DNA of 59,470 nucleotides from the NCBI GenBank assembly GCA_902627325.1, contig CACOIM010000004.1:1-59470 (forward strand), read 5' to 3'. Origin of the DNA: an uncultured Prochlorococcus sp. GTDB taxonomy: Bacteria; Cyanobacteriota; Cyanobacteriia; PCC-6307; Cyanobiaceae. This document shows, piece by piece, positions 7,317 to 14,398 of this stretch. How positions within the stretch are numbered: position 1 is the stretch's first letter; every line of letters begins with the position of its first letter. The notes below the pieces were generated by a model. It worked only from the letters and a program-made list of their open reading frames with translations. It was not told the origin of the DNA and did no database searches. Position numbers and translations under genes: made by a program.

Positions 7317-10300
7317 CTAAAATACTCTACCTTCATTGAATCCATATTCCACATAATGCTTAGTAGCCAATTCCTGATCATTACCAAAAGCATTTCTTAA
7401 ATCTGCATAATTATTTAAATAAGATTGTGCATCAAATGAATTTGTTAATTTGCCTTGTGAATATCCAAAAGAAATATAATGCTGAACTATCCCCATAGGA
7501 TCAAATCTGTAAGCATTTATTAACTCATTATTACTAGCAAGATATCCCCATTCATCAAAATCATCTAATGAACGACCTTCTAGTTTTCCATAGTTTGTAT
7601 AGTGAGATCTTGCTGCATCAGTATCAGCACCAAAAGCAATAATTAAATCTCCGTAAGAAGCTATATAGTTTAGAGCTTGAAAATTTGTAAGATTAGATGA
7701 ATCTTCTGAGCTAAAACCGGAACCTGAATTAGAACCTGTGACAGAATTAGTTCTGCCTTCACTAAATCCAAATTCAATATAGTGTTTTAGAGCAGAAATT
7801 TGATCATCTCCGAAAGCTGTAGAAAGATCACTATATTTTGCTAAATAATCAGACGCACTAAATAAGGTTAAACTTCTACCTTCTAATATCCCATAATTTG
7901 TATAATGTGATTTTGCAGCTTCTATATCGATCCCAAAAGCAGAAATTAAATCAGTATTAGAAGCGATGTAGTTGTAAGCTTCTAAATCAGAAAGGCCAAA
8001 TTTGAAAATTTCAATATCAAAAAGTGTATCTGTACCATCAGGTGAGTTAGGCCTCAAATCCTGTACAGTGTAATCTCCATAATTTCCAGTAATTAAATAA
8101 TCATTTTTTTGTCCAGTATAAATTGCAGTATCATTGCCACTCCCTCCATCAATATAATCATTCCCACTCCCTCCATTAATTATGTCATCTCCTTCATGTC
8201 CCCAAATTCTATCTTCACCATCTTCTCCATAAATTTTATCTTTCCCAGATAGATTATCTCTTGTTGCTCCAGGGCCATCGCCTTCTAAAATATCATTCCC
8301 ATTTCCTCCATATATAACATCATTTCCTCCTTCTCCTCTTACAGTGTCATCACCATCATTTCCATATAATTTATCATTTCCATGCTCATTTTCGTTCCAG
8401 TCTTCTCCATATAAGTAATCATTACCTTCTCCCCCATAAAATTCATCATTTCCTTTAGAACCAATAATCCTATCGTTGCCTTCACCAGAAAAAACAATAT
8501 CATTGCCTTCACTTGTCCCGATATCATCAGAACCACTATTCCCAAATATTAGATCATCTCCTTTTGTATCAAATATGTACTCATCAACTAGCCAATTCGG
8601 CGATGCATAAATACCCTCTCCAAAATTATCCCCTACGATGAAACTGTTGAGATCATAATCATATTCAAAGCCATTAGTATTATTATTTTTAAAATAATTG
8701 CTTAGTTCAGGTACATAACTTTCTGGTAAAAGTTGGTATGTTTTATTTTGAACATCTGTATTTATAACAATGTTCTCAATAGTTCCATAAGTTTTATGAT
8801 TTTGAATATTAATTTTTGAATTATTACCATCGACGTTAAAGTTTAAGATCAAATCTTTACCAAGGTAGTATGCGTTTTCAATATTTGATAGATTCCTAAT
8901 AGAAATTTCAAGAGTGTCATCGCCAGTTAAATCAATAATCTCAACATCAGAACTTGAAGAAGTTAAATCAAACTTGTAGTTATTGTTCTTATTTATTGAA
9001 TCAAAATTAAGTTCTCCTGTGTATGTATTCCCTTCAGAGGTGACAGTATAAATAATCTTTTTATTAATACTTTCAATATTTGATATTTTTAATATATGAC
9101 CAAGCGGATTTATATCTAAGCCATTAATTGAATCATTAGAGTACAATTTTGAATTTGCATTGATTATTGGCACATAAACTTGACCAAGTTTACCTTTTAT
9201 AGTTGGCCATCTTTCTGATGTATCTAATCCTGCAGCTGAAAGATATATTGTTGATTCTTTGTTCTTATTTGCAGAAGTATCAATATCATAATTTGCTAGA
9301 TTTAACGCTGTATTATTATTTGATAAAATCTCCAAACCTTGGTTTGTATGATTAACTAAGTTTTCAAAATTTTGTGAATATGAGCTTTTATATGAGACTA
9401 ATATATCTGTCCCTCCACCACCATCAATAATTACATTTGATATGTCATTCTCGGCAAAGATCAGGTCATCTCCCCCGTTACTATTTACTGATATGACTTT
9501 CTCAGAAAGATAATAATAATCGTTACCATTTCCTCCGATAAAATTTTCAATATCAACATTAAATGCAATTCCAACTATATTTTTCTCACCAATTTCAATT
9601 AAATTTCCATCTTCAGTTTGAAAATTTATATCGTCATTAAAATTTGAAAGATCAATCGTATCATTACCTGATACATCCCAAATTGTTTCGAATGGTGATT
9701 CATCCCATCTGTAAATTGTATCTCCTTCACCTGTTGAATTATTAGGACCATATATCTTTTGAACTGCAAGAATATCTAAGATCATTGGTGATATTCCATG
9801 AATATTCCCCACATCCATATAGGACATAACTGTCCATTTATGATTATTTAAATGCCAAGGTAACAGCTTTCCATTATCTCCATTAGGTTCATCCCAACCA
9901 TGAATTACAGAAACATCATTTAATCCAAAAACTGCATGACCTATTTCATGAGAAACAATATGTTCTGCAAACCTATTACTTGAATTTATAAGATCTTCTC
10001 TTAAATTATTGTTTATATGAAATTCCCCATCAGGAGCTAAATAAGCAATACCTGTAGAGCCCATATCTATAAATATTACGCGTATATTTCCTTTGGAATT
10101 AGAATCCTCTTCTACATAAGTAAAATTTACATTTGCAAATTTAGACCAATGTTCAAATATTTTTGAAATCGAGTCTATTTCTTCTTGAGTCGGATCATTC
10201 CCGAACCTCTCATTAATCGGAGGATCCCAGCTGTAATGCCAGTCTGTGTAAATACTTGTAGTGGTTCCTATGCTCCAACTTAGCTGAGCTGATTCTCCAA

Positions 10301-10448
10301 ATTTATCTCCCCATTTAACACCTTTCCCTCTAGCCCATCGAAATTCTAATAGCGGACGAATTAGGGGTATTATTTCATCTTCTACATCAGCTCTTTCATA
10401 ATGTAAATAGCTGTAGTTTGCATAATCTGAAAAATATACTTGAGACAT
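7317..10448 (-). CDS. Secreted RTX-type zinc metalloprotease with C-terminal surface repeats
   Basis: The 1,043-residue protein starts with a serralysin/matrixin-like catalytic domain. The zinc motif is HEIGHAVFGLND (His167, Glu168, His171, with Asp178 in the third-ligand position) and a Met-turn MSYMD lies near residue 208. Residues about 640-780 hold hemolysin-type calcium-binding nonapeptides (GGxGNDxL type). From about residue 820 there are five copies of the 'YIASxxDLxxAFG...HYxxxGxxEGR' repeat, the last ending in EGRVF. There is no N-terminal signal peptide, as expected for type I secretion. Compared with the usual HExxHxxGxxH, one extra residue lies before the Gly and Asp replaces the last His. 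Calcium-activated extracellular proteolysis is known for the family; the substrate is unknown. Confidence 0.85.
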   Translation of the reverse strand: MSQVYFSDYANYSYLHYERADVEDEIIPLIRPLLEFRWARGKGVKWGDKFGESAQLSWSIGTTTSIYTDWHYSWDPPINERFGNDPTQEEIDSISKIFEHWSKFANVNFTYVEEDSNSKGNIRVIFIDMGSTGIAYLAPDGEFHINNNLREDLINSSNRFAEHIVSHEIGHAVFGLNDVSVIHGWDEPNGDNGKLLPWHLNNHKWTVMSYMDVGNIHGISPMILDILAVQKIYGPNNSTGEGDTIYRWDESPFETIWDVSGNDTIDLSNFNDDINFQTEDGNLIEIGEKNIVGIAFNVDIENFIGGNGNDYYYLSEKVISVNSNGGDDLIFAENDISNVIIDGGGGTDILVSYKSSYSQNFENLVNHTNQGLEILSNNNTALNLANYDIDTSANKNKESTIYLSAAGLDTSERWPTIKGKLGQVYVPIINANSKLYSNDSINGLDINPLGHILKISNIESINKKIIYTVTSEGNTYTGELNFDSINKNNNYKFDLTSSSSDVEIIDLTGDDTLEISIRNLSNIENAYYLGKDLILNFNVDGNNSKINIQNHKTYGTIENIVINTDVQNKTYQLLPESYVPELSNYFKNNNTNGFEYDYDLNSFIVGDNFGEGIYASPNWLVDEYIFDTKGDDLIFGNSGSDDIGTSEGNDIVFSGEGNDRIIGSKGNDEFYGGEGNDYLYGEDWNENEHGNDKLYGNDGDDTVRGEGGNDVIYGGNGNDILEGDGPGATRDNLSGKDKIYGEDGEDRIWGHEGDDIINGGSGNDYIDGGSGNDTAIYTGQKNDYLITGNYGDYTVQDLRPNSPDGTDTLFDIEIFKFGLSDLEAYNYIASNTDLISAFGIDIEAAKSHYTNYGILEGRSLTLFSASDYLAKYSDLSTAFGDDQISALKHYIEFGFSEGRTNSVTGSNSGSGFSSEDSSNLTNFQALNYIASYGDLIIAFGADTDAARSHYTNYGKLEGRSLDDFDEWGYLASNNELINAYRFDPMGIVQHYISFGYSQGKLTNSFDAQSYLNNYADLRNAFGNDQELATKHYVEYGFNEGRVF

Positions 10449-10608
10449 AGAATTTGAATTTATTATTTAGCAATTCCGTCTTTTGGAAAGTCGGCAAAAT
10501 AAATCAACTAATGTATAAGTTAGGCTTATATCCTAAAAAATTCAAGAAAATTTTATGAATAGAATAGACCCAGTAATAATCCGAGAGGTATCCATTAAAA
10601 ATAGGGAG

Positions 10609-10638
10609 TTTACCCCTCTAATTTAGATTAGCTGTCAA
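10609..10638 (-). repeat. 22-bp dispersed direct repeat, copy 3
   Basis: The core at 10617-10638 differs from copy 4 only at the single variable base (A). The GGGTAAA extension is present to 10609. It lies between the stop of the 84-aa gene and the start of the metalloprotease gene, about 170 bases upstream of the latter. Confidence 0.75.
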
Positions 10639-10643
10639 TCTAA

Positions 10644-10898
10644 TTACTTAGTTTTAAATTCAGGTTCGTACACAGCACCATTGCAAACTGCTACTGCAAT
10701 ACTCTCTTTGGATGCTTTATCCCAATTTTTTAGTTCTATCTCGTTTTTATCAATCCATTGGAATGTTTTTTTAAAACATTTATTCCAATAAAATGCCTTT
10801 TTTGAAACAGGTATCAAGGAGATAAAAATGAGAACTATCGCCGTTGTAGATGTAATTACACAGTATTTGATAACTTTTGGGTTTTTATTAGGTGACAT
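10644..10898 (-). CDS. Small membrane-anchored protein, 84 aa
   Basis: The protein has a short charged N-terminus (MSPNKNPKVIKY), one membrane segment (about residues 13-31, VITSTTAIVLIFISLIPVS), and a soluble part that ends with SIAVAVCNGAVYEPEFKTK. The 'AVAVCNGAVY' ending looks like a conserved small-protein family of marine picocyanobacteria of unknown function; that assignment is from memory of the pattern and is not proven here. The gene is enclosed by dispersed repeat copies 3 and 4, five bases from one and 20 from the other. Copy 4 with its extension lies directly upstream of the ATG, so the repeat may carry its promoter or leader. Confidence 0.7.
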   Translation of the reverse strand: MSPNKNPKVIKYCVITSTTAIVLIFISLIPVSKKAFYWNKCFKKTFQWIDKNEIELKNWDKASKESIAVAVCNGAVYEPEFKTK

Positions 10899-10909
10899 AA
10901 AAAAAAGTG

Positions 10910-10939
10910 TTTACCCTTCTAATTTAGATCAGCTGTCAA
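10910..10939 (-). repeat. 22-bp dispersed direct repeat, copy 4
   Basis: The core is at 10918-10939 with the GGGTAAA extension to 10910. The TTGACA at its start lies 36-41 bases upstream of the ATG at 10898 and could act as a -35 box, but no clear TATAAT-like -10 follows at the right spacing. Confidence 0.75.
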
Positions 10940-11020
10940 CAAATAATTATTGAAGGTCGAGAGCAGATAAATATCGTGCTTATGAAGACCAATAGACAAG
11001 CAAAAAAAGAATCTAATAGA

Positions 11021-11254
11021 TTATATTTTAAAATTATCAATAATACTTAAAGTCACATAATCATTTATTTGATTTACATCAACTAATTGTAATGATGTCA
11101 CTATTCGAGGAATATAAACGAATGCAATGATCAATGAAGCAAAAGTAATTCTATATGCGTTTGGGTTGTAAATAAAACCTTTTAGCCTTTTATATAAAAT
11201 TTTTGGTTTAGATCGCATTGATTCTTGTTCATAAGAGAGTGCATTTTCAATCAT
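11021..11254 (-). CDS. Small membrane protein downstream of the ECF sigma gene (possible anti-sigma-like partner), 77 aa
   Basis: The protein has a charged N-terminal half (MIENALSYEQESMRSKPKILYKRLKG) and one hydrophobic segment at about residues 35-53 (ITFASLIIAFVYIPRIV), followed by a short outer part. Its ATG lies inside the last codons of the sigma-factor frame (stop at 11247-11249), an overlap typical of coupled sigma/anti-sigma pairs. The topology, a short cytoplasmic domain plus one membrane span, would suit a reduced anti-sigma factor, but no zinc or HxxxCxxC anti-sigma motif is present. It may be decaying together with the broken sigma gene. The functional assignment is inference. 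Confidence 0.5.
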   Translation of the reverse strand: MIENALSYEQESMRSKPKILYKRLKGFIYNPNAYRITFASLIIAFVYIPRIVTSLQLVDVNQINDYVTLSIIDNFKI

Positions 11255-11833
11255 TTGCTGTAGAAGTTCCTTTTTTAATTAAGACATTCAATAATTCCTC
11301 CAATAAATCCTTTGGTAAAATAGTTTTTAACTTTTTGCAAGCCCGTATAATTAGGCTTTAAGTAGCCTTATCGGTTTTGTTTAAAATTTTAGATACTTCC
11401 TTCTGTTTATAACCACAAAAATAATGAAGCAGAATAGCTTCTTGTTGGGGTGTAGGAAGTTTTTGTATATTATTTAAAAGAATTTTTCTTAATTCATTAT
11501 TACTGTAATTATTATTTGTTATTTCATTCTTGGAATAATTATCATTAAATTCATTAGCTCTTTTGAAGTTTCTAAGGAAATCCATGCAAGTTGAAAAAAC
11601 GACCTTATAAAAGTATCCTTCAACACTTCCTTTATTTATCCAACGAGGCGCTGATTGCCAAATTTTAATTAAAGAAATTTGTACTACATCATCGGCATCG
11701 TGAAAATGTGGTGAACCCAGAATTTTAATTGTGTTGCATGCATTTTATATCCCAAAGCATTTGCTATGAATCTGAAAGAATTTTTATCACCCTTTGCTAC
11801 TTTGAGCATACAAGAGTTTAATTCCTCTGACAT
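11247..11833 (-). pseudogene. Broken ECF-type RNA polymerase sigma factor
   Basis: The reading starts at ATG 11833 (MSEELNSCMLKVAKGDKNSF), 12 bases after the EF-hand gene and with a GAGG ribosome site. Near 11736-11742 one base is missing, and the continuation in another frame gives a typical sigma region 2 (HDADDVVQISLIKIWQSAP). Region 4 follows (LPTPQQEAILLHYFCGYKQKEVSKIL) but is cut by TAA at 11358-11360. Beyond that stop the frame stays open with a sensible tail (SLIIRACKKLKTILPKDLL) to TGA at 11247. One frameshift plus one nonsense codon (likely GAA to TAA) means no full-length sigma factor is made unless both are sequence errors. The intact length would be about 195 residues, normal for the ECF class. 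Confidence 0.8.
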
Positions 11834-11845
11834 TCTTTATTCCTC

Positions 11846-12139
11846 TTAATCCCTGCATTTATTTATCCTTTTTCTTAATGAATACCTAAGTGCGCGTAAT
11901 TCTTTTTTTGATAGTTGACTATCACCATTCTTATCAAAGTTAGTAAATATTTTATCTATTCGATCGCTTTGAGCTTTCATCATTTCCTTTTTTGAGTGTT
12001 GTCCATCACTATTCATGTCAACCCTTTTAAAACGCTTGCGCATCTCAATAAAATTATTTTTATCATTAGTGGGATTGGCATAAGTAGGTAGTGTAATGAA
12101 AAAGCTTAATGCAAAAATTATGAATGAATAGTTTTTCAT
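11846..12139 (-). CDS. Exported EF-hand calcium-binding protein, 97 aa
   Basis: The N-terminus MKNYSFIIFALSFFITLPTYA is a signal peptide. Two EF-hand loops follow: DMNSDGQHSKKE (about residues 41-52) and DKNGDSQLSKKE (about 69-80). Both have Asp, Asn, Asp and a final Glu at calcium-ligand positions 1, 3, 5 and 12. The first has His instead of the usual hydrophobic residue at position 8. The protein is thus a small periplasmic or outer calcium sensor or buffer. It is the first gene of a module with an ECF sigma gene (12 bases downstream) and a small membrane protein, so a role in envelope or calcium sensing upstream of the sigma factor is inferred. Confidence 0.8.
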   Translation of the reverse strand: MKNYSFIIFALSFFITLPTYANPTNDKNNFIEMRKRFKRVDMNSDGQHSKKEMMKAQSDRIDKIFTNFDKNGDSQLSKKELRALRYSLRKRINKCRD

Positions 12140-12449
12140 GAAGTTATTTAATATCTATAAATCATTAACGCAGAAATTGATAAAAATCCTTCGCAAATTA
12201 AATTGAAGAGCTAATTGCCTTCAATCATAGAATTTTTATTTTAACTTAATAGTGCTAAAAACTGCCATATATTGGTCGAAGGTTTTTAGAAAATGGTTAA
12301 AGTTATAGTTTTATTTTTATGAAAATATTCAAATTAAAATATATGCTTTTTTCTTTTGAATACATCTTTAAATAACATGATAATTTTTATTTAACTTGAA
12401 AAATTTTAATTTTTAATAATAATTAGAAATAAGTAGATGGAGAACTAAA
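12140..12449. promoter_or_regulatory. Divergent promoter region between the EF-hand gene and the iron-uptake operon
   Basis: This 310-base AT-rich spacer separates the minus-strand sigma module from the plus-strand uptake genes and must carry both promoters. ATGATAATTTTTATTT near 12377 resembles half of a Fur box, but the match is weak. No RNA gene or repeat is seen. Confidence 0.35.
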
Positions 12450-13451
12450 ATTAAATATCAAAAAAAAAGAATTTTATTTTCTTTATCAATAGTTTTTTCT
12501 CTTTTGATAATTATCTCTTTAATTTCATTAGCTAAAGGTTCTGTTTATATCTCTATAAGTGATATATGGTTGGCAATATTTCAAAAAGGTGAACAAATTA
12601 ATCAAACAATAATATGGAAACTTAGATTGCCAAGATTATTAGCTTCACTTTTGGTTGGTTCTTCTTTAGGGATGTCGGGAGCTTTGCTTCAAGGAATGTT
12701 AAGGAATGGTTTAGCAAGTCCTTATTTATTAGGCATATCTGCTGGTTCAGGATTAGTAATCGTATCAATTATTACTTTTGGTTTTGCACAAATATTTATT
12801 CCAATCGCTTCTTGGTTAGGAGCTATATTTACAACTTTAATAGTTTATTTTCTTGCCAAAAGAGGAAATAAAATTTCTATAGAAAGACTTATTTTAGGAG
12901 GTGTTGCGGTAAGTAGTTTATTTGGTGCAATTCAAGCTACTTTACTTTTACAAGCAGAAGATGGAAGAATTCAGGCAGCTTTAACATGGCTCATTGGGAG
13001 TTTAAATGCTAGAGGGTGGGAAGAAATAAAAATTACTTGGATACCAATATTTATCGCATTGCTAGTTGGAATTTTATTGTCAAGACAATTAAATTTATTA
13101 TCTCTTGGAGAGGAATTATCAATAAGTCTTGGAAATTCTCTTTTCCGTTCTAGATGCTTAATTGGCGCTGTGGCAACCTTATTGGCAGCAAGTGCAGTCG
13201 CAATTGGAGGTTTGATAGGTTTTATTGGTTTGATTGTCCCACATTTTTCAAGATTATTAGTTGGTAATGACTATAAATATGTATTACCTTTTTCCGCTCT
13301 TATTGGTGGTCTTACTCTAAGTACCGCTGATCTAATAGCAAGGTTAGGTCCGATTGAATTCCCTGTAGGAATTATTACTTCTCTTTTGGGAGCTCCGATT
13401 TTTATAGCTATTTTATATAAAAGATCATCAATTAAAAGAGAGCAAAAATAA
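12450..13451 (+). CDS. FecCD-family permease of an iron-complex ABC transporter
   Basis: This inner-membrane permease of the BtuC/FecCD/FhuB family moves iron-siderophore, heme or cobalamin from the periplasm. Typical signatures are WKLRLPRLLASLLVGSSLG near the N-terminus, GMLRNGLASPYLLGISAGSG, and a cytoplasmic loop IGLIVPHFSRLLVGND, with about ten hydrophobic segments. The length of 333 residues is normal if translation starts at ATT 12450, six bases after a GGAGA ribosome site. A TTG at 12504 would remove the basic N-terminus (KYQKKR) and half of the first membrane segment. No ATG is available in frame. The stop overlaps the ATG of the ATPase by one base. Only one permease gene is present, so a homodimer is expected. 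Confidence 0.9.
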   Translation: MKYQKKRILFSLSIVFSLLIIISLISLAKGSVYISISDIWLAIFQKGEQINQTIIWKLRLPRLLASLLVGSSLGMSGALLQGMLRNGLASPYLLGISAGSGLVIVSIITFGFAQIFIPIASWLGAIFTTLIVYFLAKRGNKISIERLILGGVAVSSLFGAIQATLLLQAEDGRIQAALTWLIGSLNARGWEEIKITWIPIFIALLVGILLSRQLNLLSLGEELSISLGNSLFRSRCLIGAVATLLAASAVAIGGLIGFIGLIVPHFSRLLVGNDYKYVLPFSALIGGLTLSTADLIARLGPIEFPVGIITSLLGAPIFIAILYKRSSIKREQK

Positions 13452-14230
13452 TGACTTTATTACTAAAAGATTTTTCTACTGGATATGAAAATAAAATTAT
13501 TTTAAATAATACTAACTTTGAATTAAAAGAATCAGAATGGATAGGAATTATTGGAGCAAATGGATCCGGTAAATCAACACTTTTAAAAGGAATATTAAAA
13601 TTTAATCCTACTTTCTTTGGAGATGTTTTTCTTAATGGTCAAAATACAAAAATCTTTTCTAGAAAATCTTTATCTCAAAAAATTGCCTATCTCCCACAAA
13701 AGATTAACAATAGTTTAAATATTACTGTTGAAGAACTTGTATCTTTGGGAAGGTCACCATATAAGAGCTTTTGGGAATTTAATTTAGATGAAAAAGATAA
13801 AAAAATAATTAATGAAGCTTTAGAGATTCTAGATTTGACGAATTTAAAATATAAATATATTAACGAGTTATCTGGAGGACAATGTCAAAGAGCCTTTTTG
13901 GCAATGACTTTATCACAGGATCCCGAAATATTATTATTAGACGAACCAACTACTTTTTTAGATATTAATTATCAACTAAAGTTTTTGGAATGTATAAATA
14001 AATTGATTAAATTTAAAAAATTATCAGTAATAACAGTCCTACATGATATAAATTTAGCTTGTAGATTTTGTAATAGAATAGCAATATTTAAAGAAGGAAA
14101 TTTAATAGATATCGATAAACCCAAAAAGGTTTTAAATAAAAATAATCTCTATAAAGCTTTTGACATTGATTCTTATCTAATAGAAACTCCACTAGGAATC
14201 CAAGTTTATCCTGTCAGCAAAAAAATATAA
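13451..14230 (+). CDS. ATP-binding protein of the iron-complex ABC transporter (FepC/FecE type)
   Basis: The cytoplasmic ATPase that powers the adjacent permease. Walker A is GANGSGKS (residues 35-42), the signature is LSGGQCQRAF (near residue 140), and Walker B is ILLLDEPT, followed by TFLDINYQ. 'LDEPTTFLD' is typical of ferric-siderophore ATPases (FepC, FhuC), while heme HmuV proteins usually read 'TSALD'. The H-loop His is in TVLHDINLA. The length of 259 residues is standard. It overlaps the permease gene by one base, so the two are coupled. Confidence 0.9.
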   Translation: MTLLLKDFSTGYENKIILNNTNFELKESEWIGIIGANGSGKSTLLKGILKFNPTFFGDVFLNGQNTKIFSRKSLSQKIAYLPQKINNSLNITVEELVSLGRSPYKSFWEFNLDEKDKKIINEALEILDLTNLKYKYINELSGGQCQRAFLAMTLSQDPEILLLDEPTTFLDINYQLKFLECINKLIKFKKLSVITVLHDINLACRFCNRIAIFKEGNLIDIDKPKKVLNKNNLYKAFDIDSYLIETPLGIQVYPVSKKI

Positions 14231-14263
14231 TTAAAGTCTTAAAGTACTAATTTATTCCCGAAT

Positions 14264-14281
14264 TGTATTATCTAATACAAA
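14264..14281. promoter_or_regulatory. Perfect 8-2-8 palindrome upstream of the TonB-dependent receptor
   Basis: TTGTATTA, a TC spacer and TAATACAA form a perfect inverted repeat 34 bases after the ATPase stop and about 118 bases before the receptor start. No T-run follows, so it looks more like a repressor or activator operator than a terminator. The regulator is unknown. Confidence 0.45.
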
Positions 14282-14304
14282 AATGAAATAAATTTTTATC
14301 ACAT

Positions 14305-14323
14305 GAGAATGATTAATTATTTG
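14305..14323. promoter_or_regulatory. Fur-box-like site before the TonB-dependent receptor
   Basis: GAGAATGATTAATTATTTG keeps the GA-AATGAT left half of the Fur consensus and a degenerate right half. TATATA lies at 14335-14340 as a possible -10. Iron regulation by Fur is expected for such receptors, but the match is imperfect. Confidence 0.35.
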
Positions 14324-14398
14324 ATAGCATTATCTATATAGCAAATCATTTTAAAAGTTTTAAGAATAGTAATAATAAAACCTGTGTGAGGCTTTAAT

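Noticed and set aside
6301-10939. CRISPR array interpretation of the 22-bp repeats
   Set aside because: Spacing is 230 to 3,350 bases with genes in between and no cas genes are present.
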